64,000 bases of DNA from NCBI RefSeq assembly GCF_030413595.1, contig NZ_CP129238.1:1-64000 (forward strand), given 5' to 3'. The notes under the pieces were generated by a model. The model was given only the letters and a program-made list of their open reading frames with translations, was not told the DNA's origin and ran no database searches. The translations under genes and the position numbers were made by a program. Positions 26,564-41,753 of the stretch are shown in pieces. The stretch is from Planococcus liqunii. Its GTDB lineage: Bacteria; Bacillota; Bacilli; Bacillales_A; Planococcaceae. The first letter of the stretch is position 1; the number at the start of each line of letters is the position of its first letter.

Positions 26564-26592
26564 TTGATTTTTCCGGGGAATATTCGTATACT
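26564..26592 (+). promoter_or_regulatory. Sigma-A promoter of SRP RNA
   Basis: TTGATT (26564-26569), a 17-base spacer and TATACT (26587-26592) predict a start at about 26599. That coincides with the 5' end of the SRP RNA inferred from its closing stem. Confidence 0.85.
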
Positions 26593-26597
26593 AGTTA

Positions 26598-26870
26598 ATG
26601 CCGTGCTAGGTGGGAAGATAGCGGTGTCCTGTAACCTGCAATCCGCTTTAGCAGGACTGAATTCCTTTCCTAGGCTGTTTGTGTGCAGGGTCTGACTCTT
26701 GCACGTAGTGTTGACATTTGGGTCCTGCGCAATGGAAACCCATGAACCATGTCAGGTCCGGAAGGAAGCAGCATTAAGTGGATCTTTTCATGTGCCGTGG
26801 GGTCGCCTAGATCGAGCCAACGACAAGGGTAACGCTTGTGTGCAGCAGTCAAAGAAAGGTGCACGGCAAT
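26598..26870 (+). ncRNA. ffs: Signal recognition particle RNA (large, Gram-positive type)
   Basis: The conserved SRP54-binding hairpin GTCAGGTCCGGAAGGAAGCA is present around 26753, and the Alu-domain start TGCTAGGTGGGAAGATAGCG is typical of Bacillales scRNA. Ends were set by pairing GCCGTGC (26600-26606) with GCACGGC (26861-26867), giving about 270 bases. It guides membrane-protein ribosomes with Ffh. It lies upstream of dnaX, as in B. subtilis. Confidence 0.95.
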
Positions 26871-26884
26871 AATTTTAAAACTCA

Positions 26885-26917
26885 AGCCTGTCCGCAACTT
26901 CGCGGACAGGTTTTTTG
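26885..26917 (+). terminator. Terminator of SRP RNA
   Basis: A 9-bp stem CCTGTCCGC (26887-26895) / GCGGACAGG (26902-26910) is followed by TTTTTT. Confidence 0.93.
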
Positions 26918-27057
26918 TATGAAAAAATTCCGGCTGGGAATCCTATAATGACGACGAATAACAGCCGGCAATTCAGAGGGTAATCATTCAGGAGCCTCCT
27001 CTTTTTATGATATAATTAAGGGACGAAAAACATATTTCACAAAAGGAGAGAAAAACG

Positions 27058-28794
27058 TTGGCGTATCAAGCTTTTTACCGTGTGTACCGGCCGCAGTCCT
27101 TTTCCGAAATGTCAGGTCAGTCGCACATCAAACAAACCCTTCAAAATGCTCTCCTTTACAATAAGACCACGCATGCTTATTTGTTTTCAGGGCCACGGGG
27201 CACAGGGAAGACCAGTGCAGCGAAAATCTTTGCAAAAGCGCTCAATTGCGAACAGGCTCCTGTAGCAGAACCCTGCAACGAATGCAGTTCTTGTAAGAGC
27301 ATAACTGAAGGATCCAATACAGACGTCATCGAATTTGATGCGGCTTCCAATTCCCGGGTAGAAGAAATGCGGGAGATCATTGAAAAGGTCCGGTTCTCTC
27401 CGGCCAATTCCCGTTTTAAGATCTACATCATCGATGAAGTGCACATGCTTTCCAACAGTGCCTTCAATGCCTTGCTGAAAACACTGGAAGAACCGCCAGA
27501 GCACGTCGTCTTTATTTTGGCGACAACGGAGCCGCATAAATTGCCGCTTACCATTATTTCCCGCTGCCAACGCTTTGATTTTAAGCGCTTGACGCAGACG
27601 GATATTGTGGAACGGATGATTGAAGTTCTGACAGATGCAGGCATTCCTTATAATGAGCAAGTATTGAAAGTGATTGCACAGGCAGCAGCGGGCGGCATGC
27701 GGGATGCACTCAGCCTGCTTGACCAGGTCGTGTCGTTCAGCGGTGATGAAATGACGCTTGAAGACGCACTGCTTGTGACAGGATCTATCAGCCAGGACAT
27801 GTTTTACGACATTGCAGAAGCACTCGTCGAAAGAGACATTGGCCAGGCGCTGACGCTTCTGGAGCAATTGGTGCGAGATGGCAAGGATCCGGTACGGCTT
27901 GTGGAAGACTTTATTACCTTTTTCCGGGACTTGCTGTTGATTCAGACGGCGCCGGATCTTCACGATATGCTGGAACTCGCAGCTCACGAAGAACGCTTCG
28001 AAGCGCTCGCCAAGCAATTCGAGCCGGCAACGCTTTATGCGTGGATTGATGTGTTGACGAAAACCCAACAGGAAATGCGGTTTTCCAACCACACCAAAAT
28101 TTATTTGGAGACTGCTCTCCTGAAAATGGTGCAGGCAGACGCTCCAGCCATGATCTCTTCAGATTCGGCTTCTCCGGAGCTGGAAGCCAAGGTCAATCAA
28201 TTGGAGCAATTGGTGATCCAGCTCCAGCAGCAACTGAAAAACGGAGCAATAGCTGCAGCTCCGGCAGCCGCTAATGCGGAACCGAAGCGCCGCCAACGGT
28301 CTCAAAGTGCCTTTAAGATTCCCGTTGGCCGTATTCAGGACGTCTTAAAGAATGCGACCAAACCGGATATCCAGGCGATTAAAACCAATTGGGCAACAGT
28401 AATGGGCCAATTGCAAAGATCGCATGCGGCTTTATTGAACGAAGCGGAGCCGGTAGCGGCGTCAGCGGATGCTTTTGTGTTAAAATTCAAGTATGATATT
28501 CATTGCCAGATGGCTTCCGACAACCAGACCTTTGCGGTCGCTTTCAGCCAACTTCTGCAGCAGTACACAGGGAAAGCCTACACGCCGATTTTTGTGCCGG
28601 ATGAAAGCTGGCTGAAAATACGTGAAGAGTTTATTAGAAGCAACGGGTTGAAAGCAGGGGCAGATGAGAAGCAGACGGAGTCTGAAGAACCACATCCGTT
28701 TTCTGCGGAAGGCTCAGCAGCGGAAGAAGATCCGTTCATTGCGGAAGCCGAGCGGCTATTCGGCAAAGATTTTGTCGAAATCCATGAAGATTAA
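27058..28794 (+). CDS. dnaX: DNA polymerase III subunit tau (DnaX)
   Basis: DnaX is the motor of the clamp loader and holds polymerases together at the fork. The 578-residue protein has Walker [10 protein letters not shown] (about 43-51). A four-cysteine zinc site ([17 protein letters not shown]) and Walker B IDEVHMLS follow, then sensor-1 [20 protein letters not shown]. The C-terminal tau region is Gln/Ala-rich, then ends in the polymerase-binding part. The TTG start follows AAAGGAGAG. I see no obvious slippery site for a gamma form. It leads yaaK-recR, the usual operon; HolB at 41957 is its delta-prime partner. Confidence 0.97.
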   Translation: MAYQAFYRVYRPQSFSEMSGQSHIKQTLQNALLYNKTTHAYLFSGPRGTGKTSAAKIFAKALNCEQAPVAEPCNECSSCKSITEGSNTDVIEFDAASNSRVEEMREIIEKVRFSPANSRFKIYIIDEVHMLSNSAFNALLKTLEEPPEHVVFILATTEPHKLPLTIISRCQRFDFKRLTQTDIVERMIEVLTDAGIPYNEQVLKVIAQAAAGGMRDALSLLDQVVSFSGDEMTLEDALLVTGSISQDMFYDIAEALVERDIGQALTLLEQLVRDGKDPVRLVEDFITFFRDLLLIQTAPDLHDMLELAAHEERFEALAKQFEPATLYAWIDVLTKTQQEMRFSNHTKIYLETALLKMVQADAPAMISSDSASPELEAKVNQLEQLVIQLQQQLKNGAIAAAPAAANAEPKRRQRSQSAFKIPVGRIQDVLKNATKPDIQAIKTNWATVMGQLQRSHAALLNEAEPVAASADAFVLKFKYDIHCQMASDNQTFAVAFSQLLQQYTGKAYTPIFVPDESWLKIREEFIRSNGLKAGADEKQTESEEPHPFSAEGSAAEEDPFIAEAERLFGKDFVEIHED

Positions 28795-28820
28795 TAAAAA
28801 ACCTTGAGGAGGAAACAATT

Positions 28821-29141
28821 ATGCGCGGTGGCGGAAATATGCAAGGCATGATGAAACAAATGCAGAAAATGCAAAAACAAATGGCTGAGGCTCAAGAAGA
28901 ACTAGGGACATTGAAATTCGAAGGATCAGCTGGCGGCGGAATGGTGAAAGTTACTGTATCCGGACACAAAGAAGTATTGGATGTAGTGTTGGATCCATCA
29001 GTTGTCGATCCGGAAGATGTTGAAATGCTTCAGGACCTATTGATCGTGGCAACAAACGAAGCGTTTAAAAAAGCGGATGAGCATGCGAATTCCACAATGG
29101 GGAAATTCACTAAGGGGTTAAATCTTCCAGGCATGTTCTAG
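28821..29141 (+). CDS. yaaK: YbaB/EbfC family nucleoid-associated protein
   Basis: A 106-residue nucleoid-associated protein. It starts with a Met/Gln-rich coiled coil ([20 protein letters not shown]), followed by the [18 protein letters not shown] strand pair typical of YbaB/EbfC. The protein dimerises and binds DNA. It is always placed between dnaX and recR in Firmicutes and Proteobacteria; its exact role in their work is not settled. ATG 28821 follows GAGGAGGAA. A gap of 12 bases leads to recR. Confidence 0.95.
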   Translation: MRGGGNMQGMMKQMQKMQKQMAEAQEELGTLKFEGSAGGGMVKVTVSGHKEVLDVVLDPSVVDPEDVEMLQDLLIVATNEAFKKADEHANSTMGKFTKGLNLPGMF

Positions 29142-29153
29142 GAGGTAAACAGG

Positions 29154-29750
29154 ATGCATTATCCAGAACCGATATCGAAATTGATGGAAAGCTTTATGAA
29201 ATTGCCAGGAATCGGGCCGAAAACAGCGGCCCGGCTGGCATTTTTTGTGCTTGGAATGAAAGAGGACACGGTCCTTGATTTTGCAAAAGCACTGGTGGAT
29301 GCCAAACGGAATTTGAGTTTCTGCTCAAACTGCGGGCATATCACCGATGTCGATCCGTGCATGATTTGCCAGGACCAATCACGCGACCGGACAACGATTT
29401 GCGTGGTACAGGATCCAAAAGACGTTATCGCCATGGAAAAAATGCGCGACTATACGGGGCTGTATCATGTCCTTCAAGGAGCCATTTCTCCAATGGATGG
29501 CATTGGACCGGAAGATATCAATGTTCCTTCTTTATTGAAGCGGCTGCAGGATGAAACGGTCAGCGAATTGATATTAGCGACAAACCCGACAATTGAAGGG
29601 GAAGCGACGGCCATGTACATTTCGCGCCTGGTAAAACCTTCCGGTATTAAAACAACGCGCATTGCACACGGACTGCCAGTGGGCGGAGATCTGGAATATG
29701 CGGATGAAGTCACGCTGTCCAAAGCATTGGAAGGGCGCCGTGAGTTGTAG
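29154..29750 (+). CDS. recR: Recombination protein RecR
   Basis: RecR works with RecF and RecO in loading RecA at gaps. The 198-residue protein has the helix-hairpin-helix [17 protein letters not shown] and the zinc site [17 protein letters not shown] Toprim domain follows ([13 protein letters not shown] ... [16 protein letters not shown]), then the C-terminal Walker-like strand. Length equals the family. It follows yaaK after GGAGGTAA and ends the dnaX unit. In B. subtilis yaaL and bofA follow; here the second rRNA operon follows. Confidence 0.97.
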   Translation: MHYPEPISKLMESFMKLPGIGPKTAARLAFFVLGMKEDTVLDFAKALVDAKRNLSFCSNCGHITDVDPCMICQDQSRDRTTICVVQDPKDVIAMEKMRDYTGLYHVLQGAISPMDGIGPEDINVPSLLKRLQDETVSELILATNPTIEGEATAMYISRLVKPSGIKTTRIAHGLPVGGDLEYADEVTLSKALEGRREL

Positions 29751-30026
29751 CCGAAGCAACTGTGGCCTCATTTAATACAGTAGTATATGCTGTTCCTTCT
29801 ATAAAGAAGAAAGAACGGTTCAGAAGATGCAAGGTTTTAAAAGCAGTGGCTTACATAGCATTGCTTTTTCTTATGGGCTCGAACGGGCGCCTTCTTATAG
29901 AAGAAACAGAAACGAGCTCGGAGAAAGACGCGGGAATTGGTGCTTAATCGTTGACGGCGATAGCGACAGCTGTTATATTAATAAGCGTCCCAAAAAACAA
30001 GGCAATTAAAACCTTTAAAGTTTTAG
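29751..30026. other. Gene-free spacer between recR and rRNA operon 2
   Basis: B. subtilis has yaaL and bofA at this place. Two short frames (29762-29947 and 29827-30009) show no family features and no ribosome sites, and I do not call them. No terminator with a clear stem and T run was seen directly after recR. Confidence 0.5.
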
Positions 30027-30055
30027 TTGACGTTTGGCGGTTATTAAGTTATACT
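30027..30055 (+). promoter_or_regulatory. rRNA operon 2 promoter P1
   Basis: TTGACG (30027-30032), a 17-base spacer and TATACT (30050-30055), followed by AATATAGTTGTAG. Confidence 0.88.
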
Positions 30056-30133
30056 AATATAGTTGTAGTTGAGAAACGATATAACAACTGAATCGATCGA
30101 TTAGCTTCAACAAAAGAAAGTTGAAATTAGTTG

Positions 30134-30162
30134 TTGACATCGATTCTGAAATAAGTTATACT
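30134..30162 (+). promoter_or_regulatory. rRNA operon 2 promoter P2
   Basis: TTGACA (30134-30139), a 17-base spacer and TATACT (30157-30162), followed by AATAAAGTTGTCA. Spacer end and downstream bases resemble P1 (TAAGTTATACTAATA in both), suggesting a duplicated promoter unit. Confidence 0.9.
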
Positions 30163-30349
30163 AATAAAGTTGTCATTAAGAAAACGACACAACATGAACC
30201 TTGAAAACTGAACAGCAAAACGTCAACAGATAGCAACGGCCGCGCAAAACGGCCCGCGCAAATGTACTGATCAGGCTTCGGCCAGATCAAGCGACTCGTG
30301 CGTTCTTCGGAACGGCGAGACGCCAGCAGAATTTGAGCAATCGGTTCTC
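30163..30349 (+). other. rRNA operon 2 leader with 16S processing arm
   Basis: From about 30193 the sequence is the same as the operon 1 leader, apart from one inserted base near 30229. The arm CCTTGAAAACTGAACAGC pairs with the spacer downstream of 16S. Confidence 0.75.
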
Positions 30350-35023
<4,674 letters not shown>

Positions 35024-35084
35024 AACATAGTTGTTTTCAATGTCGCATATCCAGTTTTGAGGGCGCAAGCACTCAATAAAACGA

Positions 35085-35201
<117 letters not shown>

Positions 35202-35205
35202 CAAG

Positions 35206-35252
35206 AAAAAAAGCCGTTGCCGGTATTCCCGGCGGCGGCTTTTTTGTGTTTT
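35206..35252 (+). terminator. Terminator of rRNA operon 2
   Basis: Same hairpin as for operon 1 (AAAAAGCCGTTGCCGG / CCGGCGGCGGCTTTTT) with one loop base changed, then T-rich sequence. Confidence 0.94.
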
Positions 35253-35354
35253 CTTTTTTTAATTTCTACTGAGTGCTCTGCGCCTGCCAAACTGCTAAAG
35301 GCGGGACATTCCGTTATAATGAACGTAATTCAAATTAGGTAAGGATGGAGATTT

Positions 35355-36785
35355 ATGACGCACCGCAGACCTTTAATTGACGCATTAACTGCATTTCAAC
35401 AACAGCAGCCGATTTCATTTCATGTACCGGGACATAAAAACGGCGAGCTATCGGCGTTGCCGCCTGAGGTGCGTTCAGCGCTGCCATATGATTTGACTGA
35501 AGTGACAGGCCTTGACGATCTTCATTATCCGGAAGAGGCTATTCAGGAGGCACAGCAGTTGCTGGCGGAAGCTTACGGCGCGGACCAAAGTTTCTTTTTG
35601 GTAAACGGTTCGACAGTCGGCAATTTGGCGATGGTCTATGCGGCTTGCCAAGAAGGGGATACGGTCATTGTCCAGCGCAATGCGCATAAGTCTATTTTCC
35701 ATGCGTTGGAGCTGGCAAAAGCACGCCCCGTGTATGTGGCGCCGGAGTGGGATGAGGAATCAATGACAGCCGCCGGAGTGGCATTTGCCGATATCACAGC
35801 AGCAGTCACAGCTCATCCGGAAGCGGCTGCCGTTATTTTGACCTACCCGAATTACTACGGCATGGCGACGGCCGGATTAAAGGAAATCATAACGTTTTGC
35901 CAGTCGCAGGGGATGGCTGTATTGGTCGATGAAGCACACGGCGCCCATTTTCAAATCGGCGATCCGTACCCTGCTTCAGCACTGGCATACGGCGCAGATG
36001 TTGTCGTCCAGTCCGCCCATAAGACTTTGCCGGCCATGACGATGGGGTCTTTTTTACATATCCAAGGCGATTTGGTAAACAGAGAAAAAATCAAGAAATA
36101 TTTGCGGATGCTGCAGTCGAGCAGCCCGTCTTACCTTATTATGGCTTCGCTTGATGATGCACGCGCCTTTGTCGAAACCTATTCACAGCCGGATACTCGG
36201 TATTTTAAAGACAAGCGGAAACAATTTATCAGAGGGCTGAAAAGCATTCCGAGACTGGAAGTCTTTGAATCGGACGACCCCCTGAAGCTGATGCTCCGGG
36301 TGGAAGGCTATAATGGCTTCCAACTGAAGGAGCAACTGGAGAAAGCCGGAATCCATGCGGAATTGGCTGATCCTTATCAGGTGCTGCTGATTTTGCCTTT
36401 GCTAAAACAAATTCATGCCTATCCTTTTGCGGAAGTGCGAAAACGCGTGAAGGAAGCGGTAAGGGCACTGGATCAGTATCCGGGAGATGCGCTTGCGGTA
36501 AAGATGCCGATTCAGCAGACCATCAGTGTCCCTGACATTTCCTTCGCGCAAATGGACACGGAGACCCGTGAATGGATTTCTTATACAGCGGCGGTTGGGC
36601 GAATTTCTGCCGGCATGGTCGTCCCTTACCCGCCAGGCATTCCGTTGATTGTTCCAGGGGAAAAATGGACCCTTGAAAAGCTTGAAGGACTCGCCGATTA
36701 TTTGGCAACCGGAGCGCAGATTCAAGGAGAACACCGACTGGAAGAAAAATTAATCTGTGTACTGCCTGAGATAAAAAGGCAATAA
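35355..36785 (+). CDS. yaaO: Orn/Lys/Arg decarboxylase family PLP enzyme (YaaO-like)
   Basis: A 476-residue fold-type I PLP enzyme. Features are HVPGHKNG (about 23-30) and LVNGSTVGN (cofactor phosphate). VDEAHGAHF carries the Asp that binds the pyridine nitrogen, and SAHKTLPAMT the Schiff-base lysine Lys223. A C-terminal decarboxylase domain follows. The family includes arginine and lysine decarboxylases; the substrate of YaaO is not established. It lies upstream of tmk as in B. subtilis, though ppx-ppk now intervene. A TATAAT at 35315-35320 may be its -10. The stop directly abuts the next frame. Confidence 0.9.
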   Translation: MTHRRPLIDALTAFQQQQPISFHVPGHKNGELSALPPEVRSALPYDLTEVTGLDDLHYPEEAIQEAQQLLAEAYGADQSFFLVNGSTVGNLAMVYAACQEGDTVIVQRNAHKSIFHALELAKARPVYVAPEWDEESMTAAGVAFADITAAVTAHPEAAAVILTYPNYYGMATAGLKEIITFCQSQGMAVLVDEAHGAHFQIGDPYPASALAYGADVVVQSAHKTLPAMTMGSFLHIQGDLVNREKIKKYLRMLQSSSPSYLIMASLDDARAFVETYSQPDTRYFKDKRKQFIRGLKSIPRLEVFESDDPLKLMLRVEGYNGFQLKEQLEKAGIHAELADPYQVLLILPLLKQIHAYPFAEVRKRVKEAVRALDQYPGDALAVKMPIQQTISVPDISFAQMDTETREWISYTAAVGRISAGMVVPYPPGIPLIVPGEKWTLEKLEGLADYLATGAQIQGEHRLEEKLICVLPEIKRQ

Positions 36786-36848
36786 ATGCTGAGAATTGGG
36801 TATGGTAAAAGTATACGAAATTTTACAGGGCGGGATGTGGAGAATATG

Positions 36849-38381
36849 ATGGACCAGGAAAAGTACGCCATTGTGGATATTGGATCGAATACAATGAGGC
36901 TCGTGATTTACTCGCGTGATAAAAGCGGCAGGCTGACAGAAAGCGAAAACGTCAAAGCGGTCGCGCGCTTGCGCAATTATTTATCGGAAAGTGGAAAGCT
37001 GGAGCCGGAAGGAATGGATGTTTTAATACATACTCTTCAAGGCTTTCAGGAAGTGACGAGGCACCATAACCTCAATGAAGTCAGATGTGTGGCGACAGCT
37101 GCTATCCGGCAAGCCAATAACCAGGAAGAGATTTTGGAGCGGGTGGAAAAGGAAACCGACTTTTCGATGCGGATTTTATCCGAATTCGAAGAAGCGAACT
37201 ATGGTTTTTTGGCGGTCGTCAACTCCACGCCATTTGAAAGCGGGATCACAGTGGATATTGGGGGAGGCAGTACGGAAATCACGTATTTCCAGAACCGAAA
37301 GTTGATTTATTTCTATAGTTTTCCGTTCGGGGCCTTGTCGTTAAAACAGCAATTCGTCAAAAATGATGTGCCGACTGCACAGGAGCTAAAGGCCCTTCGG
37401 AAGTTTCTGAAAGAGCAGTTCAGCATTTTGCCTTGGCTGAAGAACAAGAAACTGCCTTTGATCGGCATTGGGGGAAGTGCGCGGAACCTGGCTCAAATCC
37501 ATCAGGAACACATCGGCTATCCGGTAGCCGGCATCCATCAGTACATGATGTCCGAAAGCAATGTGAAAAGCGTCCATAGCCTGCTGTTAGACATGGACTT
37601 CTCAGAAATTCAGCGAGTGGAAGGACTGACCAAGGACCGGGCGGATATTATCATTCCAGCCATCGAGGTGTTTGTCCACTTGATGGATTATATCGATACG
37701 GATACATTTGCCTTAAGCAGAAAAGGCTTGCGTGACGGCGTATTTTATGAAGAGATGATCAAAGATTTCGAGCTTTCCATTTTTCCGAATGTGCTGGAAG
37801 AAAGTTTCTATGAGCTGGCCAGCGATTTTGACATCAATCTGACCCATGCCACCCATGTCACTGCGAATGCTACGATGATTTTCAGGGAACTGGAGAAATG
37901 CGGGGTCTTTTCTTTAGAGCCGAATGATGCGAAATATATCCGCCTGGGGAGCGCCTTATACAACCTGGGCTCTTACATCGATGCAGAAGCGAGCCATCAG
38001 CATACGTTTTATTTATTGGCAAACCGCACCATTGACGGCTTGCTCCATAAAGACCGGATGACGGTGGCGCTGATTGCCTCCTTTAAAAACCGGGAAGTGT
38101 TTAAACGCAATGCAGCGATGTATGAGGATTGGTTTACAAAAGACGAACTGGCCAAATACAGTTTGTTTGGCGCTATTGTAAAACTGGCCTACAGTTTGAA
38201 TGCAACCAAGCGGGACATTATCAAGGATATTCAAATCGAAGCATTGGCCAATCAGGAACTGGTGTTTAAAATTTTGTGCGACAGTGATTGGAAACCGGAG
38301 CAATACCAAGCGGAAAAACAAAAGAAGCATCTGGAAAAACAGCTGAAGAAGTCCATTCAATTTCAATTTATGAAGAATTAA
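36849..38381 (+). CDS. ppx: Exopolyphosphatase, Ppx/GppA family
   Basis: Ppx releases phosphate from the ends of polyphosphate chains. The product has the ASKHA phosphatase core with AIVDIGSNTMRL near the start and VDIGGGSTEITYF (about 140-152). A C-terminal HD-like helical region follows (FDINLTHATHVTANA). The ATG at 36849 (or 36846) lies next to GTGGAGA and gives MDQEKYAIVD; an open frame reaches back to 36786, directly after the yaaO stop, but lacks a good ribosome site. About 510 residues, normal for the two-domain form. It is paired with ppk, giving a make-and-break polyphosphate module. Ppx and GppA activities cannot be told apart here. Confidence 0.9.
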   Translation: MDQEKYAIVDIGSNTMRLVIYSRDKSGRLTESENVKAVARLRNYLSESGKLEPEGMDVLIHTLQGFQEVTRHHNLNEVRCVATAAIRQANNQEEILERVEKETDFSMRILSEFEEANYGFLAVVNSTPFESGITVDIGGGSTEITYFQNRKLIYFYSFPFGALSLKQQFVKNDVPTAQELKALRKFLKEQFSILPWLKNKKLPLIGIGGSARNLAQIHQEHIGYPVAGIHQYMMSESNVKSVHSLLLDMDFSEIQRVEGLTKDRADIIIPAIEVFVHLMDYIDTDTFALSRKGLRDGVFYEEMIKDFELSIFPNVLEESFYELASDFDINLTHATHVTANATMIFRELEKCGVFSLEPNDAKYIRLGSALYNLGSYIDAEASHQHTFYLLANRTIDGLLHKDRMTVALIASFKNREVFKRNAAMYEDWFTKDELAKYSLFGAIVKLAYSLNATKRDIIKDIQIEALANQELVFKILCDSDWKPEQYQAEKQKKHLEKQLKKSIQFQFMKN

Positions 38382-38446
38382 TTGTCTTTCATTTTTCCTA
38401 AAAGAATGAGAAGGCAAGAATCTGACATGAAAAGGTGGTGGAACAT

Positions 38447-40558
38447 GTGCCGAACGTAAAGAAAACCGCCGTTAACCTGGATAACCCTTCTTATTACAAC
38501 AATAGAGAACTCAGCTGGCTGGCATTTAACGAAAGAGTATTAAGGGAATCTTTGGATGAGCGCAATCCTTTGCTGGAGCGCTTTAAGTTTTTGTCGATTT
38601 TCAGTTCGAACTTGGATGAATTTTTTATGGTGCGGGTGGCAGGCCTCCAGGACCAAGTCAAAGTGGGGTTTGCCCGGCCAGAGAACAAGGCGGGAATGAC
38701 ACCGCGGCAGCAGTTGAAGGAAATCGGCAATAAAACGCATGAGTTGGTGGATTTGCAGTACAAAACTTTGCGCGATGTGCTGCTTCCGCAAATGAAGCAG
38801 CACGGCGTCCGGATCCATAAAATGGATGAGTTGACCGAACGGGAGCTCAAGGAAATTGAAGCGTATTTCGATGAACTGATTTTCCCGGTGCTGACGCCAC
38901 TGGCGATTGATGCCTATAGGCCATTTCCGATGCTGCTGAACCGCAGCATTAACTTGGCCGTTTTGCTGGAGGACCGGGATAAAGAAGCGGCTTCTCCGTT
39001 CAAAACAGCGATTGTCCAAATGCCGGCCGTACTGGACCGCTTTGTTTACTTGGATGATAAGGCGGGCAAAGAACGTTTTGTTTTGCTGGAAGACGTTATC
39101 CGGCGCTTTATCGGCAAATTGTTCCAAGGGTTTAAAGTGGTGTCGGCATCTATTTTCCGAATTACGCGCAATGCCGATATGACCATTCATGAAGAAGGCG
39201 CCCGCGACTTGCTGAAAGAAATTGAAGAAGAGCTGAGGAAGCGCAAATGGGGGGCCGCAGTGCGCCTGGAAGTGCAAAAAGAAGGTATTGACCCTAATAT
39301 GCTTACGTATTTAACCGAAGCGCTTGAAATCAATAAAAAAGACGTTTATGAAGTGGAAGGTCCAATCGATTTGACCTTGTTTTTCAACTTCTATAAAAAA
39401 ATGGAGAAAACCCATAAAAAGCTCGTCTATGAAAAAAGAATTTCCCAGCCGCCCCGCGACTTGGCTTCCGGTGAAGATATTTTTGACCAAGTGGCTGAAC
39501 AGGATATCTTTTTGCACCATCCTTATGAATCGTTCGGACCTGTCGTGGAGTTTATGTCAAAAGCTGCTGACGACCCGGATGTTCTGGCAATCAAACAGAC
39601 GCTGTACCGGGTGAGCGGTGATTCGCCCATTATCAAAGCTTTGAAAAGAGCAGCTGAAAACGGGAAACAAGTCACTGTGCTGGTGGAATTGAAAGCCCGA
39701 TTTGACGAAGAAAATAATGTGCAGTGGGCAAAAGAATTGGAGCAGGCTGGGTGCCACGTCATTTATGGCATTACGCATTTGAAAACCCACAGCAAAATTA
39801 CGCTCGTTGTACGCAAGAAAAACGGACATATTGCCCGTTTCGTACATTTGGGGACCGGCAACTACAATGATCAAACTGCAAAAATCTACACCGATATGAG
39901 CCTTTTCACTTCCGACCGGGAATTCGGTGTGGATGCGACGAACTTCTTCAATTATTTGAGCGGCTATACGGAAAAACCGGCATTCCATCATTTGTCCGTG
40001 GCGCCTTTCAGTATCCGCAAAGATTTTTTGGAGATGATTGAAGCGGAAATCAAGCACCACCAAAAATCCAATAATGGCCGCATCATTGCAAAGATGAACT
40101 CGCTTACGGACAAAGCGATCATTAAGAAGTTGTACGAAGCTTCGATCGAAGGGGTGCGCGTAGATTTGATTGTAAGAGGCATTTGCTGCTTGCGTCCCGG
40201 CATCAAAGGAATCAGCGAACACATACGGGTCCGGAGCATTGTCGGGAGGTTGCTCGAACACAGCCGGGTCTATTATTTCTACCATAACGGGGAAGAAAAG
40301 ACGTTTTTGTCTTCAGCCGATATGATGACGCGGAATATGGAAAATCGGATTGAAATTCTCTTTCCGGTTCACAGCCGCCGGATTAAAAAACAAGTGAAGC
40401 ATGTGCTGGAAATGGCTTTAAAGGACAATGTCAAAGCGCGTGAACAAGATGCATCCGGACACTACCATTACGTGAAAAGAAAAGACGGCGACAAGGAAAT
40501 CAACAGCCAGCTGCAATTATACAATGAAGCGTATCAAGTGGCAGAAGACGAGGAATGA
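38447..40558 (+). CDS. ppk1: Polyphosphate kinase (PPK1)
   Basis: PPK1 makes polyphosphate from ATP reversibly. The roughly 703-residue protein has the N-terminal domain YYNNRELSWLAFNERVL and the head domain. Two phospholipase D-like catalytic domains follow, with KTHSKITLVVRKKNG and FVHLGTGNYN, whose His (about residue 466) is the phosphorylated residue. Arg/Lys-rich ATP contacts include RGICCLRPG. I chose GTG 38447, eight bases after AAAGGTGG; GTG 38435 and 38438 are possible. It lies 65 bases after ppx. The pair is not at this place in B. subtilis, so it is a lineage insertion between yaaO and tmk. Confidence 0.95.
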   Translation: MPNVKKTAVNLDNPSYYNNRELSWLAFNERVLRESLDERNPLLERFKFLSIFSSNLDEFFMVRVAGLQDQVKVGFARPENKAGMTPRQQLKEIGNKTHELVDLQYKTLRDVLLPQMKQHGVRIHKMDELTERELKEIEAYFDELIFPVLTPLAIDAYRPFPMLLNRSINLAVLLEDRDKEAASPFKTAIVQMPAVLDRFVYLDDKAGKERFVLLEDVIRRFIGKLFQGFKVVSASIFRITRNADMTIHEEGARDLLKEIEEELRKRKWGAAVRLEVQKEGIDPNMLTYLTEALEINKKDVYEVEGPIDLTLFFNFYKKMEKTHKKLVYEKRISQPPRDLASGEDIFDQVAEQDIFLHHPYESFGPVVEFMSKAADDPDVLAIKQTLYRVSGDSPIIKALKRAAENGKQVTVLVELKARFDEENNVQWAKELEQAGCHVIYGITHLKTHSKITLVVRKKNGHIARFVHLGTGNYNDQTAKIYTDMSLFTSDREFGVDATNFFNYLSGYTEKPAFHHLSVAPFSIRKDFLEMIEAEIKHHQKSNNGRIIAKMNSLTDKAIIKKLYEASIEGVRVDLIVRGICCLRPGIKGISEHIRVRSIVGRLLEHSRVYYFYHNGEEKTFLSSADMMTRNMENRIEILFPVHSRRIKKQVKHVLEMALKDNVKAREQDASGHYHYVKRKDGDKEINSQLQLYNEAYQVAEDEE

Positions 40559-40656
40559 GCCTGATTGAAGCTTTTTGATCAGGCTTTATTTGCCTGTAAA
40601 TGCTCAGCTTCCTGTATAGTGGAAGAATAACAACATCAAGAAAACGGGTGAAACGA

Positions 40657-41304
40657 ATGGGTTATTTAATTACGCTGGAAGGCGGAGAAGGTGCAGGGAA
40701 ATCGAGCATTTTAACACGTTTGGCTTCTGCGCTGGAACAACAGGGACATACAGTGGTTTGCACAAGGGAACCGGGCGGCATCGAAATCGCGGAACAAATC
40801 CGGAAAGTGATTCTCGACCGGGAGAATGTCCAAATGGATCCACGGACAGAAGCTTTATTGTATGCAGCCGCCAGAAGGCAGCATTTAGTGGAACGCATCA
40901 TTCCGGCTATGGAAGCGGGAAAAGTCGTACTATGCGATCGGTACATAGACAGCAGTTTGGCATATCAGGGTCACGCAAGAGGCCTTGGCATAGAAGAGAT
41001 TTACGCTATCAATAAATTTGCCATCGATGAATATATGCCGGATTTAACGCTTTATTTTGATGTAGAGCCGGCCGTCGGGCTTGCCCGCATCGAAAAAGAC
41101 ACCGGCCGTGAAGTGAACCGGCTGGATGTGGAATCGTTGAAATTCCATGAAGCGGTGCGCGAAGGCTATCAGCTGCTTGTTCAGCAGGATCCGGAGCGGA
41201 TCAAGGTCATAGACGCTGGAAACAGCTTGGATCAGGTATTGGCGGATGCCCTCTATCGTGTCATGGAATTTGTCGGAACAGACGAAAAATCGGGGAATCG
41301 CTGA
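40657..41304 (+). CDS. tmk: Thymidylate kinase
   Basis: Tmk phosphorylates dTMP to dTDP. The 215-residue protein has the P-loop [11 protein letters not shown] (7-17) and the DR(Y) motif [21 protein letters not shown] follows the P-loop, and [15 protein letters not shown] forms the lid. ATG 40657 gives the standard [12 protein letters not shown] start; a frame back to 40600 is not needed. It heads the tmk-darA-holB-ricT-yabA series seen in Bacillus. Confidence 0.97.
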   Translation: MGYLITLEGGEGAGKSSILTRLASALEQQGHTVVCTREPGGIEIAEQIRKVILDRENVQMDPRTEALLYAAARRQHLVERIIPAMEAGKVVLCDRYIDSSLAYQGHARGLGIEEIYAINKFAIDEYMPDLTLYFDVEPAVGLARIEKDTGREVNRLDVESLKFHEAVREGYQLLVQQDPERIKVIDAGNSLDQVLADALYRVMEFVGTDEKSGNR

Positions 41305-41417
41305 CAGCGGCGGACCGGATTCGATTGGGCATTGGAAGGGACGGCCCCAGGAAAGATATGCGGCGCCCACCTTTCTTCATGGTATACTTATATAGAAGGA
41401 ATACGAAAAAGGAGTGA

Positions 41418-41753
<336 letters not shown>

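Noticed and set aside
29762..30009. Two short frames after recR, tested as remnants of yaaL or bofA
   Set aside because: Neither translation resembles YaaL or BofA, and no start signals were seen.
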